From assembly GCA_031289615.1 (NCBI GenBank), contig JAITPD010000010.1, positions 53,569 through 117,568 of the forward strand: 64,000 bases of DNA. Reading direction: 5' to 3'. A model generated the notes under the pieces. The model worked only from the letters and a program-made list of their open reading frames with translations, did not search any database and was not told the DNA's origin. Position numbers and translations under genes: made by a program. Below are positions 39,269-49,475 of the stretch, piece by piece; the first letter of the stretch is position 1; each line of letters starts with the position of its first letter. Source of the stretch: Lactobacillaceae bacterium (lineage in GTDB: Bacteria; Bacillota; Bacilli; Lactobacillales; Lactobacillaceae).

Positions 39269-41581
39269 TCAGGCTTGATCGTCTTTTGCTAATTCATTTA
39301 GCAACGTTTCTAATTCTGCAGTCGTACTATAAATCAATTTTTGTTCGATCTCACGCTTTTTCAAAAAATTCAAGAAACTTGGCATTTTTTCCAATTCAAC
39401 TGCCTCTGGTTTTTCTACTGTATTTAAAAAGCCATTCTCAATTGTAACAAATTTAGCGTCCAAAAACACCTTTAGAACCAATGACAGCATTAGTGGATCC
39501 AGCTTTAAATACGCTGCAACTTGCTTGAATTGGGCTTTAATCGCTACATCTTTGTGACTCTTAGTGAACTTATAAAACACTGCAAATTCTGAACGCGTTG
39601 GTACTTTTTGCAGATAAGCCGGGTGCGCTGTATAGAAAATTGGTGCCCAACCTGTCGCTGGGACAAACGCCAAGACTTGGTGCAATTCTTCCAAATCTTT
39701 TGGCAAATCAACCAAGGCCATCAATCCTAATCCGGTCGTATTAAACGCATCCTCCCACCACATTGCCTGGTTGGGTGCTTTGATTAATCTGTCGGATTGC
39801 TCATACATGTTTTTGTTAAAGAAAATATACGTTGCAGCTTCGGCAAATGTTTGCGGTGTTAATTTTGTCGTTCGTAAATCCACCAGCGCTGAACCAACCG
39901 CCTTCAGATCCTTCGTCATCATTTGATACGTTGTTGTACCACGATATTCGTTTGCGCTCATCGTTCCCACAAACGTTAATTCCTTGAAATGACCTGCTAG
40001 TTGACCAGCAATTGGGCCACGATTCCAAGCAATGATTGGCAACTTCTGATCCTGCGTCAAACCAGTCAAACGCAAATGTTTGCCGTCTGACATTGTTTTA
40101 ACATTCTCGGTTCCTTGCAAATACACAGCAAAAAGTGGCTCTGGATTTCCATTCCCAAACGGTGCTAACATCTTGATTTGACTAAAAATTTGCTCATTAA
40201 ATGCACTTCCAGAGACTTGTGCAGCAATCGTCAGTTGTGGTTTAACATCAGCTTGTAAGTTCTGCTTAGTCGCCTCTGCGCGTAACATATCACGAACTAC
40301 TTGCAGGTTTTCAAATGGAATAGTCATCCCCGCTGCCAAAGCATGTCCACCAAAATTCGTATATAACTCACGGTGGCCGTCCATAGCTGCAAAAAGATCA
40401 AATGCCGCAAAAGATCGGGCAGAACCCTTTAACACGGCATCTTCTTGATTCAAAATGATTGTTGGCTTACCAGTTTCTTCAACAATCTTAGACGCGACAA
40501 TGCCCAACACACCTTCGTGCCAATTTTCACCAGCAATTACTAAAACAGGATCATTTTGTAAGTCACCCGTGGCTTGAGCAAGTGCTGCATCCGTTATATC
40601 ATCGACCAACGCTTTTCTTTTCGTATTGAGCTCATCAATTTCTTTTGCCAGCTCGCCAACTTCTACAGAATCATCACTCAACAAAAAACGAACCCCTGAT
40701 GTGGCATCCTTCATCCGGCCTAATGAATTTAAACGCGGCCCAATTTGGAAGCCCACAGTTCCTGCATCAACCTTAGATGGATCGACACCTGCTAAATCTA
40801 GTAGTGCTTGTAAGCCCATTCGTGGTTCCTGACGCAAATTTTCAAGTCCAAGGGTTACTAGTGTGCGATTTTCATCCACAAGCTCCATCACGTCAGCAAT
40901 CGTCCCTAACGCGGCCAAATCTAACATTTCATCGGCCGGAGCTTCCAACAATGCTGATGCAACCTTAAACGCCACCCCTGCACCTGACAAGCCACCAAAT
41001 GGATAATTACCTTCTGGATGCCGAGGATGTACAACCGCATAGGCTTCTGGCAAAGTTGAAGGCATTTCATGATGATCCGTAATAATCACATCAATCCCGG
41101 CCTTCATTAGCCATTCCACTTCAGCATTACCACTCACACCATTGTCAACCGTAACTAACAGCTGCATGCCATCTTCTGCCAAACGTTGATACTCAGCCAA
41201 ATTTGGCCCGTAGCCATCCTTAAAACGATTTGGTACGAAATACGTCACATCTGCACCCATAATTTCAAGTGCCAAAGTCATAATCGCCGTTGAGGTAATC
41301 CCATCGACATCATAATCGCCATAGACGACAATCCGTTCTTGCTCATCAATCGCCTGCATAATACGTTCAACTGCTTTGTCCATATCGTGCATCAAAAATG
41401 GATCATGTAAGTCCTCTAGTTCCGGATGTAAAAACTTTTGAACCTGTTCAACGGAAGTCTGCCCCCGTTCAACTAAAATCTGAGCGACTAATTCGGACGC
41501 ACCAAATGCATTCTGGATTTCCTTGACTGCACCAGTATCTGTGATTTTTGAAAATTGCCAGTCATACCGTGGTGCAATCAT
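39269..41581 (-). CDS. recJ: Single-stranded-DNA-specific exonuclease RecJ
   Basis: VYGDYDVDGITSTAI, ITDHHEMP, HPRHPEGNYPFGGLSGAGVAFK, GGHALAAGMT. Confidence 0.96.
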   Translation of the reverse strand: MIAPRYDWQFSKITDTGAVKEIQNAFGASELVAQILVERGQTSVEQVQKFLHPELEDLHDPFLMHDMDKAVERIMQAIDEQERIVVYGDYDVDGITSTAIMTLALEIMGADVTYFVPNRFKDGYGPNLAEYQRLAEDGMQLLVTVDNGVSGNAEVEWLMKAGIDVIITDHHEMPSTLPEAYAVVHPRHPEGNYPFGGLSGAGVAFKVASALLEAPADEMLDLAALGTIADVMELVDENRTLVTLGLENLRQEPRMGLQALLDLAGVDPSKVDAGTVGFQIGPRLNSLGRMKDATSGVRFLLSDDSVEVGELAKEIDELNTKRKALVDDITDAALAQATGDLQNDPVLVIAGENWHEGVLGIVASKIVEETGKPTIILNQEDAVLKGSARSFAAFDLFAAMDGHRELYTNFGGHALAAGMTIPFENLQVVRDMLRAEATKQNLQADVKPQLTIAAQVSGSAFNEQIFSQIKMLAPFGNGNPEPLFAVYLQGTENVKTMSDGKHLRLTGLTQDQKLPIIAWNRGPIAGQLAGHFKELTFVGTMSANEYRGTTTYQMMTKDLKAVGSALVDLRTTKLTPQTFAEAATYIFFNKNMYEQSDRLIKAPNQAMWWEDAFNTTGLGLMALVDLPKDLEELHQVLAFVPATGWAPIFYTAHPAYLQKVPTRSEFAVFYKFTKSHKDVAIKAQFKQVAAYLKLDPLMLSLVLKVFLDAKFVTIENGFLNTVEKPEAVELEKMPSFLNFLKKREIEQKLIYSTTAELETLLNELAKDDQA

Positions 41582-42574
41582 TTAGTTTCCCTCTTCTTCC
41601 TCTGCTACATCAATCGTAATTTTAATTGGTGGCGTATTTTGCTGTGCTCCCATTGGAATCTCATACACATCAAAGTCATTGACAACTCTAGTATTTTTGA
41701 AAATAGGCTGTGCTGTATACGCTAATTCATTTGCTTGTCGTCCAGGATAACGAGCTGAAATGTGCGTCAAAAAGAGGCGCCCAACTTCACCCTCTGCTGC
41801 TGATTCTGCAGCCTGAACATTGGTCGAATGATGGTATGAACGTGCCAGCTTGCCTTCGCCCTTGCCATAAGTTGATTCATGAACGACCACCGTTGCTCCT
41901 TGAACTAATGGCGCAATGTTAGCAGTCTTGCGGGTATCTCCCAGAATTGTAACCACTCGGCCCTTTTGTGGTGCTCCAACAACGTCCTTAGACAAAATTG
42001 TCCTTCCATCATCTAACGTAATATCTTCGCCACGCTTTAACTTGCCATAGAGCGGACCAGATGGGACATTAAGTGTGCGCAGTTTTTCAACTAATAGCTC
42101 ACCATCATGATCTGCTTCCGTCACCCGATAGCCAAACGACAAAATGCGATGTTCAAGTGGCAGAGCTGTCACCTTAAACTTTTGATTTTCAAATACGAGT
42201 CCACCTTCATCAGGTAATTCATGATAGCGAATTTGATATGTGAGATGCGTCTGTGAGACACGTAGGCTCGTTTCAATATAATTGCGAATCCCGCGTGGCC
42301 CATAGAGATCTAAAGTCTCTTCCCCACCTTGAAATGAGCGAGAAGACAACAATCCAGGCAGCCCAAAAATGTGATCGCCATGTAAATGCGTCACAAAAAT
42401 CTTACTAATTTTACGTGGCCGAATAGTTGAACGTAACATCTGTTGTTGCGTTCCCTCTCCAGCGTCAAATAACCAAACTTCATTTAATTCTTCTAACAAG
42501 CGAAGTGCGATACTCGTGACATTTCGATAACGAGCCGGAACTCCTGCTCCAGTCCCTAAAAATTCCAGTTGCAT
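41582..42574 (-). CDS. rnz: Ribonuclease Z
   Basis: [41 protein letters not shown]. Confidence 0.96.
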   Translation of the reverse strand: MQLEFLGTGAGVPARYRNVTSIALRLLEELNEVWLFDAGEGTQQQMLRSTIRPRKISKIFVTHLHGDHIFGLPGLLSSRSFQGGEETLDLYGPRGIRNYIETSLRVSQTHLTYQIRYHELPDEGGLVFENQKFKVTALPLEHRILSFGYRVTEADHDGELLVEKLRTLNVPSGPLYGKLKRGEDITLDDGRTILSKDVVGAPQKGRVVTILGDTRKTANIAPLVQGATVVVHESTYGKGEGKLARSYHHSTNVQAAESAAEGEVGRLFLTHISARYPGRQANELAYTAQPIFKNTRVVNDFDVYEIPMGAQQNTPPIKITIDVAEEEEGN

Positions 42575-42608
42575 GTCTTTGTGCCGTCCTTCATTTCATC
42601 ATTTTATT

Positions 42609-43154
42609 TTAAATTACTTGTGCCCCGAGTGTATTGGCAAAATGGCGTAATGCCCACTCATGACCAGCTTGATCAAAAGAAGCCACTCCTGCCGTTGGAA
42701 TCACAATTTCATAGCCTAAATTATATGCATCAACCGCCGTGTGCAACACGCAAATGTCTGTCACTACACCAATCAATGTCAACTTCGTAATCCGGCGTTC
42801 GCGTAACCACAAGTCTAAATCAGTTCCAGCAAAGGCCGAATAATGGCGTTTATCAATGTAATAGACATTGCTCAAATCAGCTGTTGCATCATAATACGCT
42901 TGTAGGTCGCCATACAACGTGCGTCCATCCGTTCCAGCAACATTATGCGGTGGAAACAGTTTGTTTTCTGGATGATACTGATCAGTCGGATCATGGCGAT
43001 CGATTGCATAAACAACAAAATCGCCTTTCTCAGTTGCATCTTTTGTGATTTGCAAAATATCATCATGCAATGCTTGTGCCGGCTTTCCAGCAGTTAGCGC
43101 TCCATCATCAGCAACAAAATCATTTGTGTAATCAATTGAAATCAAAGCTTCCAT
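42609..43154 (-). CDS. pncA: Nicotinamidase
   Basis: MEALISIDYTNDFVADDGAL; KRHYSAFAGTDLD; VVTDICVLHTA (Asp/Lys/Cys triad). Confidence 0.92.
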   Translation of the reverse strand: MEALISIDYTNDFVADDGALTAGKPAQALHDDILQITKDATEKGDFVVYAIDRHDPTDQYHPENKLFPPHNVAGTDGRTLYGDLQAYYDATADLSNVYYIDKRHYSAFAGTDLDLWLRERRITKLTLIGVVTDICVLHTAVDAYNLGYEIVIPTAGVASFDQAGHEWALRHFANTLGAQVI

Positions 43155-43200
43155 GTTTAAATTCTCCTTTGAACATGCGTGGTAATTCAATTATTGTTGC

Positions 43201-43845
43201 CTAATCTTTTTTCTTTATCCAATATGGAATTCCAAAACTAATTGTGCTTTCGGTTCCTTGAGCAATTCGTTTCAAATTAGTGCGGTGAAGATAGAATACA
43301 AACACCGTTAAAACCGTACAAACTGTGGCTAAAACAGAATCACCAATCAGCCAAAATATAATGGTGCTTAAGACAAAACCTGTCAATGAAGCGACCGAAA
43401 CCATGCTTGATAACAGTAGTCCTAAGAAGAAAAAGCCAAACGCAACTAGGAATAAAGTTGGTGAATAAGCGAGCAACAATCCAACCGAAGTCGCAACTCC
43501 CTTGCCACCTTTAAACTTTAACCAGAAAGAAAAGGTGTGACCAATAACCGCGACTACTCCAATGATTAAGACCCAAAAATGTTGGCTCGCAGGTAATGGT
43601 CCCCAAGCATATGCCATTGAAGCTGCAGCAGTTCCCTTTAAAATATCAGCGATGAAGACCAAAATTCCCGCTGTTTTCCCTAATACACGAAACGTGTTGG
43701 TGGTTCCAATGTTTCCTGAACCTAATTCCAGTAAATTTTTATGATAAATAAATTTTCCAATCCAATAACCTGATGGAATTGAACCTAATAAATATGCCAC
43801 TAGCATGCTAATAGCAACTTGTAAGACCGTCATAAGAAACTCCAA
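43201..43845 (-). CDS. plsY: Glycerol-3-phosphate acyltransferase PlsY
   Basis: LGSIPSGYWIGK..., GSGNIGTTNTFRVLG, FKGGKGVATSVG. Confidence 0.96.
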   Translation of the reverse strand: MEFLMTVLQVAISMLVAYLLGSIPSGYWIGKFIYHKNLLELGSGNIGTTNTFRVLGKTAGILVFIADILKGTAAASMAYAWGPLPASQHFWVLIIGVVAVIGHTFSFWLKFKGGKGVATSVGLLLAYSPTLFLVAFGFFFLGLLLSSMVSVASLTGFVLSTIIFWLIGDSVLATVCTVLTVFVFYLHRTNLKRIAQGTESTISFGIPYWIKKKD

Positions 43846-43886
43846 TTTTATTTTAAATCATTATCTAGGTGCAGATAATCAAATCC

Positions 43887-44083
43887 GTAGCTGGTTGTAC
43901 ATGTTATGAAACACCTTGGTCATTTTTCACTTGCGTGGTGGCTTTTAAATAAAATGACCAAGGTATTGCATTAAAATGTTGTCCTTTGATTGATCAGTGT
44001 AGCGATTCTGTCGTCGGATGTAATTTCCTGGCGAAGACGATCAAGCAAAGGACAATATTACATAGCTTACACAACGACGCATT
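43887..44083 (+). repeat. Modular palindromic element copy B (H1-short + minimal H2)
   Basis: GAAACACCTTGGTCATTTTTCACTTGCGTGGTGG...AAAATGACCAAGG; TTGTCCTTTGATTGATC..GATCAAGCAAAGGACAA; GCGATTCTGTCGTCGGATG. Confidence 0.9.
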
Positions 44084-44195
44084 ACTTATCTATTTTAGCA
44101 CGAAACGACACGGAAAATGCCGACAAAAAACGAACTCATGTTTTCCAGGCTACCTGCACCAGAAAGAGCACGAATTCGTTTTAACTTATGCGATT

Positions 44196-45173
44196 TTACC
44201 AATCATTTTTAAAGCGTTCAAACGCATCAATTTGTTCTTCACCTAAAGTAATCGCATACTTATAATATGCACCTTGGCGAATAAACTCACCCAACGTATT
44301 AGCATTTTCAGCCATCTTGGCATATTGTTCAGGCGTAATATTTGCCATCACTTCGTCAATCTCGTCAACTGAATCAATTTTAATTCCAGCACCAAAAGTA
44401 GTGATAATAGTTGAAGCAGCAGCTGATGACTTGATTAAGATTGGCATTCCAGCGGCTAGATACATTGATAGCTTATGCGACAAGTTAATCTCTTGGTAAG
44501 CATCAAATTCACCTGCTTGCGAATCCATATCAAATGCTAATCCAAACCCAAAATGATCTTGCTCATTAATCTCGTTTGGATTGATATAACCTAGATAATT
44601 CACATTACCCTTCAACTCGTAACCTTGCATATCGCTTTCTCGTGCATAAATGTGCAAAGGCGTTTGATTGGGCCAATTTTGAATATATGACGCTTTATAT
44701 GGTGATCCGGCAACCACGACTTCACGCTTAAATTCAGCTGGCTTTTGTGGCTTTGGCACCAAATAATCATGCAGTCCCACAATTAGAGCATCAGTCACGA
44801 CTCCATCAGCATGTAACGCGTTCATCATTGGAATAGTCAACGTCAACATCACATCAGCAGTATTCAACGACTTGATGATGATTTCGCGGTTTGCCTCATG
44901 ATAACGCAGGTAATCAACATTCAAAGTGATGACACTGATTTTAACGCCCTGCTTCTTAAGGTGCAAAATGCGTTCGTAATCAATTTCTTCAGTTCCACGG
45001 TCAGATGGAAATGGATATAAAACAATATCTCCTGAGTAAAATTCGTTGTTTAAAACGTCCGTGACTTCCATTTTTTGGTAACCAATTTCGTGTGCAATCG
45101 TTACGATGTCTTCGCGAACCTTGCCAGAAGTGATAATTTGGTGTGATGGAGCGTGTAATACATATTTAGTCAT
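44196..45173 (-). CDS. Glycosyltransferase, Gtf3/galactofuranosyltransferase-like
   Basis: GT-B-like C-terminal FGLAFD...LSHKLSMYLAAGMPILIKSSAAAS. Confidence 0.7.
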   Translation of the reverse strand: MTKYVLHAPSHQIITSGKVREDIVTIAHEIGYQKMEVTDVLNNEFYSGDIVLYPFPSDRGTEEIDYERILHLKKQGVKISVITLNVDYLRYHEANREIIIKSLNTADVMLTLTIPMMNALHADGVVTDALIVGLHDYLVPKPQKPAEFKREVVVAGSPYKASYIQNWPNQTPLHIYARESDMQGYELKGNVNYLGYINPNEINEQDHFGFGLAFDMDSQAGEFDAYQEINLSHKLSMYLAAGMPILIKSSAAASTIITTFGAGIKIDSVDEIDEVMANITPEQYAKMAENANTLGEFIRQGAYYKYAITLGEEQIDAFERFKNDW

Positions 45174-45264
45174 AGTGAGTTATCCCTCTCTTAAAAAATT
45201 CTTAATTTAAAAGCTTATGTTAATTAATGCGCTTTGAATGGTTATTTAACAATCCATAAAAAAA

Positions 45265-45290
45265 GATACTTAAGCCTATACTCAAGTATC
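45265..45290 (-). terminator. Terminator after ADP-ribosylglycohydrolase-like gene
   Basis: GATACTTGAGTATAGGCTTAAGTATCTTTTTTT on minus strand. Confidence 0.8.
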
Positions 45291-45326
45291 AGTAAAATTA
45301 TTTATTAAATTGGTGTTATTTTGTGA

Positions 45327-46232
45327 CTAAATTGTGAACTTACCACTTAAATCTGCATTATTTAACAAAATCGCTAATTTTTCCTGCATTTTAAAGGTGA
45401 CAATGTCCTCTGGATAATCGTGTTTTTGATAAACAACTGCAGCAACTGTTCCAATTAGTGGCAAAATTGCATGCGATTTTCCTGGAATTTCTAACGTCAA
45501 CTTCATTGCTGCATCATACGAATCCGTATTAAGCAAAACCCAACTAATTGCTTCAAGCGTGTTGACAATATAGCCCGTTGCAATAATTTCATCCATCGGC
45601 TTGTTCACAAAGTCTGGCGTGTTCAAGTTTTCATATTCAGGAAGAGCCTTCGCAAAAATTTCGTGCTCAGCATAATACTCATACGCTAGACCAACTGCGC
45701 GATCAAGAGCACTTTCCAATTCAAAACCGTCTAAAATTTGACCTATAAAAATGGCGTATAACCCGATTCCAACTAAGCCCCGCGGATTATTATGGGTCAA
45801 TCCAGCAATCTGGTGCAATGTCAGCATCGCAGTCTCATTATTTAAAAACTCCGAACCATACTGAGAATATAAATAAAGAACAACCGGCATCATGCGTGCA
45901 AGTGCTCCACTACCATTATCATCTTCTTCTACACCGCCAGAAGAAAAAGGGTCGTGCGTTTCAGCAAACTTTAAAACTGCAGCATTGGTCGTCTTTCCGA
46001 CTGTTTGAACTACGCCATCTGCCGTGTACTTCCCATCCGTATGCCACTTTTCAAATTCGCTCATTATTTCAATTAAATTATATCCATTTGACAAAGCCTT
46101 GATTGTTGCCAGCGCCAATGAACTATCACTTCCCCACACTTTTGTACCTTCAGTGTGATCCTGCTGTGACTTCAAATCGCCGTCCAGCAAACCAAGGGTG
46201 CTATTAACTAATGGATTATTTGGTAAGTCCAT
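45327..46232 (-). CDS. ADP-ribosylglycohydrolase-fold protein with degraded metal-binding motifs
   Basis: LGLLDGD, VWGSDSSLALATIKAL, NGSGALARMMPVVLYL, AGLTHNNPRG match the family scaffold. Start MDLPNN after GGAAGGGG. Confidence 0.7.
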   Translation of the reverse strand: MDLPNNPLVNSTLGLLDGDLKSQQDHTEGTKVWGSDSSLALATIKALSNGYNLIEIMSEFEKWHTDGKYTADGVVQTVGKTTNAAVLKFAETHDPFSSGGVEEDDNGSGALARMMPVVLYLYSQYGSEFLNNETAMLTLHQIAGLTHNNPRGLVGIGLYAIFIGQILDGFELESALDRAVGLAYEYYAEHEIFAKALPEYENLNTPDFVNKPMDEIIATGYIVNTLEAISWVLLNTDSYDAAMKLTLEIPGKSHAILPLIGTVAAVVYQKHDYPEDIVTFKMQEKLAILLNNADLSGKFTI

Positions 46233-46324
46233 ATTTAATTCCCCTTCCTTTCCATTCAAAAATTGTAACATTTTTGCAACCTGTTTGGCAAATTAAGTTC
46301 ATTTCGTTATAATTAAATTATTGA

Positions 46325-46628
46325 GCGCGCTGTGCTAGTTGTGAAACACCTTTAGTCATTTTATTTAAAGCGTGATGATTTAAAAAAATGACTAAAGGTG
46401 TTTAATTGAAATATTGTGTTAGCTGCTCAGCGAAGCGATTCTGTCGTCGGATGATAGTGCCTGCCGAATCTGGATGAACCATAACACTAACACCATGACC
46501 CAACAGTTAGTGGGATTGGCGAATTATTTCGCCTTTCATTCAGATTCGTGTAGGCCCGTCCGAACGTAAAGAATCTTTAGCGAAGCTGATCTACCTAACA
46601 CAATATTACACAACTAACACACCACGTT
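46325..46628 (+). repeat. Modular palindromic element copy C (H1-short + H2-beta)
   Basis: GCTAGTTGTGAAACACC...; CCTTTAGTCATTTT/AAAATGACTAAAGG; AATATTGTGTTAG..CTAACACAATATT; tail ACACAACTAACACACCACG. Confidence 0.92.
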
Positions 46629-46652
46629 AGTTAAGATTACGAGGAGAAAGAA

Positions 46653-47066
46653 ATGGCTGAAGAAATCGGAAACGTTTTCCCTTTGACATTGCTAAGGGAT
46701 CGTTTACTGCCACATTTGTTTAAAGAAGACTTGTCAGAAATTACGTATTGGGCTGGAAAAGATCTGGCTCGTGAAATTGAACTCCACGGAATTAATGCGA
46801 TCATTGAATTTTTCGCTGATGCTGGTTTTGGTACATTGTCGATTCAAACTCAAAAGGCAACCATGCAAAAATGGACTTTAAGCGGAAAAATAATTACGAC
46901 ACGACTAACTGAAAGCGATAACCCCGATTTCAGCCTTGAAGCTGGGTTCATTGCTCAACAAACGCAACAACAGATTGGCTTTGGAGCAGAAGCGCAAATT
47001 GAAATTGGCAAAAATAATGTGAATTTCATTATCTTGACAGAAGCAGCTGGAATTCTGGCGGATTAA
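46653..47066 (+). CDS. YslB/DUF2507 family protein
   Basis: LTLLRDRLLPHLFKEDLSEITYWAGKDLARE, GFIAQQTQQQIGFGAEAQIEI. Confidence 0.85.
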   Translation: MAEEIGNVFPLTLLRDRLLPHLFKEDLSEITYWAGKDLAREIELHGINAIIEFFADAGFGTLSIQTQKATMQKWTLSGKIITTRLTESDNPDFSLEAGFIAQQTQQQIGFGAEAQIEIGKNNVNFIILTEAAGILAD

Positions 47067-47078
47067 TTTCACAAAATA

Positions 47079-47128
47079 AATAAGACCTCGGATTTACTCG
47101 CATGCAGTTGCGGTATCCCTGGCCTTAT
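47079..47128. terminator. Bidirectional terminator yslB / map
   Basis: AATAAGaCC..GGat..CGCATGCAGTTGCGgtATCC..GGcCTTATTTTTTT. Confidence 0.75.
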
Positions 47129-47137
47129 TTTTTTAGC

Positions 47138-47923
47138 TTATAGTAAATATTTTGCGTCAAACTCAGGATCTTGGGATGTCAAAATCTTAGGACCATCATT
47201 TGTAATTGCAATCGTGTGCTCATATTGTGCAGACCAAGAACCATCACGCGTCGTAACCGTCCAACCATCTTCTTCAGATGTATCTACTTCCCATCCACCG
47301 ACGTTTACCATTGGTTCAATCGTAATCGTCATTCCTGGCTTCAGACGCAATCCACGTCCAGCAACACCATAATGTGGTACAGCCGGCTCCTCGTGCATCG
47401 TAGGACCAATTCCATGTCCAATATAATCACGGACATTACCAAAGCCATTTTCATCTTCGACAAACGCATTAATAGTCGCACCAATGTCACCTAAACGATT
47501 GCCTACTTGGGCCTGATCAATTCCTAGATACAGCGCCTTGTGAGTCACATCCATCAGACGTTGAATCTCTGGTGACACATTGCCAACTGCGTAACTCCAT
47601 GCAGAATCCGAATAAGCTCCATCAAGTTCAACAACTGTGTCAACCTTGACCAGATCGCCATCCTTCAAAAACAATGCCTTGCGTGGAAATGCATGTGCAA
47701 CCTCATCATTCACTGAAACTGTTGTCGCATATTCAAAGCCTTCAAAGCCAATCTGCGCTGCTCGTCCACCATGCGATTCAATATATTGACGGCTAAATGT
47801 TTCGATTTCCCAAGTTGAAATGCCTGGTTTAATAATATCGCGTAGCCCTTTGTGCATTCCAGCAATAATCGCTCCGGACTTTGCCATCGCTTCAATTTCA
47901 CGTTCTGATTTAAGCGTAATCAT
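47138..47923 (-). CDS. map: Methionine aminopeptidase type I
   Basis: MITLKSEREIEAMAKSGAIIAGMHKGL, GHGIGPTMHEEPAVPHYG; RBS GGAGG before 47923. Confidence 0.95.
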   Translation of the reverse strand: MITLKSEREIEAMAKSGAIIAGMHKGLRDIIKPGISTWEIETFSRQYIESHGGRAAQIGFEGFEYATTVSVNDEVAHAFPRKALFLKDGDLVKVDTVVELDGAYSDSAWSYAVGNVSPEIQRLMDVTHKALYLGIDQAQVGNRLGDIGATINAFVEDENGFGNVRDYIGHGIGPTMHEEPAVPHYGVAGRGLRLKPGMTITIEPMVNVGGWEVDTSEEDGWTVTTRDGSWSAQYEHTIAITNDGPKILTSQDPEFDAKYLL

Positions 47924-48020
47924 TTCTTGCCTCCATTTGTGTTTCTCAACTATTATACCGCTATTTTGCTTTGATTTCGCTTTAATTGTGCTGATATTTA
48001 TCTTCCAACCACATAAATGA

Positions 48021-48079
48021 AAAAGCACCTTGCCAAATTAAAACTGACCAAGGTGTTTCAGAACCAGTACTACGATTTA
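48021..48079 (-). repeat. Modular palindromic element remnant J (TIR + H1-short), also terminator-like
   Basis: Minus: GTAGTACTGGTTCTGAAACACCTTGGTCAGTTTTAATTTGGCAAGGTGCTTTTT, same head as other copies. Confidence 0.75.
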
Positions 48080-48091
48080 ATCGCTCTAGAA

Positions 48092-48814
48092 TTAGTTCGC
48101 GCCACCCTCATTGTCGGCTTCACCATTCGCCCAAACCTTTGTTGCATAGATGCTATTGAACAACAACGCCGCCTGCAGTGCAACCTGTGACAAATACACG
48201 CCAAGGTTTCCAATATGCGTATGCCCCGTCAAAATCTGAATCACCAAAATCAGCCAATAGACGATATTTGCCAGATTCACGATGATCCACAATGACCAAT
48301 TTTCGCGGTATTTCAAAATGTACAAAGCCTGCGCAATCAAGCTCACCACAAAGTTAATTGAGTCGAAATATGGCAACTGACCATGCAACATCGACAAGAC
48401 AATCCAGCCAATAATCCAAGCGACAAACGCACCGCCAAAAATCAAGCGCCGTTTCTGCTGGCTAAACGAATGCGTGGCCTCATCATTGCCCCACATAAAC
48501 CAGCCGATTGGTTGAGAAATCACATAGATAATGTCCATCGCAAACGAGCCATAAGCATGACTAATCCATGCAATATAGGTCATTGCTAAACATTGCACAA
48601 TTCCAAAAATAAACGAAATCTTGCGGCCCTTCATTCCATAAACCAAGCACAAGACACCAGTTAATCCACTAATCATTCCAATGAAAGAATCCGGCGCAAT
48701 CGCATATACTGCCACCTGCAAAATCAATAAAACCGAAACGTAGAAAATTTCAAATTTTTTCCAGTTAGTGAATAATTGTGACACTAACCAAGAATGCGCG
48801 TTTCCATGAGTCAT
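48092..48814 (-). CDS. pnuC: Nicotinamide riboside/mononucleotide transporter
   Basis: GMISGLTGVLCLVYGMKGRKISFIFGIVQCLAMTYIAW; YILKYRENWSLWIIVNLANIVYW. Confidence 0.88.
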   Translation of the reverse strand: MTHGNAHSWLVSQLFTNWKKFEIFYVSVLLILQVAVYAIAPDSFIGMISGLTGVLCLVYGMKGRKISFIFGIVQCLAMTYIAWISHAYGSFAMDIIYVISQPIGWFMWGNDEATHSFSQQKRRLIFGGAFVAWIIGWIVLSMLHGQLPYFDSINFVVSLIAQALYILKYRENWSLWIIVNLANIVYWLILVIQILTGHTHIGNLGVYLSQVALQAALLFNSIYATKVWANGEADNEGGAN

Positions 48815-49012
48815 AATAATCTCCTTTAATTAAGCAAAATCGTGTGATACAACGTTAATTACGTCCTGACAATTTTGATTGCTCAATTAATATACCAAAA
48901 GATTAACTCATTTTGTGCTGTCGTGAAATAAATCTCAATCAAACCTTAATTTATTAAAAAAGCAGGCATAAAAATAAATTTATGTCCACTTTGAATTGCC
49001 ACTTCTAACGCT

Positions 49013-49321
49013 TTATTTCAACGCATCAATGGCCTGTTGCATGACCTTATCAGCAGACATCATTCCATACGACATCATCTCAATATCGACGACCGGAATT
49101 TTGTCGCCGTAAGCTTCTTCATACTTCTCGTGCATATATTTAACTTGTGGTGCAATCATAATCACAACAGGCTGCTTTTTAGTAATATTTTCACCAGCCT
49201 GCGCGTCCGCTAATCCAACCACGGTATATCCCAAATTATTTTCCTTGCTATATTGATCCATCTTATTTGATAACATGGTAATTGACATACCAGCCGCATC
49301 TACTAATAATATTTCTGCCAT
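49013..49321 (-). CDS. PTS lactose/cellobiose EIIB-like protein with Cys to Asp substitution
   Basis: MAEILLVDAAGMSITMLSNKMDQYS versus family (I)LLVCAAGMSTS. Confidence 0.88.
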   Translation of the reverse strand: MAEILLVDAAGMSITMLSNKMDQYSKENNLGYTVVGLADAQAGENITKKQPVVIMIAPQVKYMHEKYEEAYGDKIPVVDIEMMSYGMMSADKVMQQAIDALK

Positions 49322-49417
49322 TTTAATTTTCTCCGTTCATGATAAGCGAAACTCTTTCAAAAGCATTATAGCGCACCTATTTAATTAACTGATAAATTTT
49401 GGTCAATCAGTCAAAAA

Positions 49418-49460
49418 AGCCGGAGCAATATTTGAATTAATATCAAATATTGTCCCAGCT
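49418..49460 (-). terminator. Strong terminator downstream of LytR-family gene
   Basis: AGCTGGGACAATATTTGATATTAATTCAAATATTGCTCCGGCTTTTTT on minus strand. Confidence 0.85.
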
Positions 49461-49475
49461 ACCCATGTTGCACAC

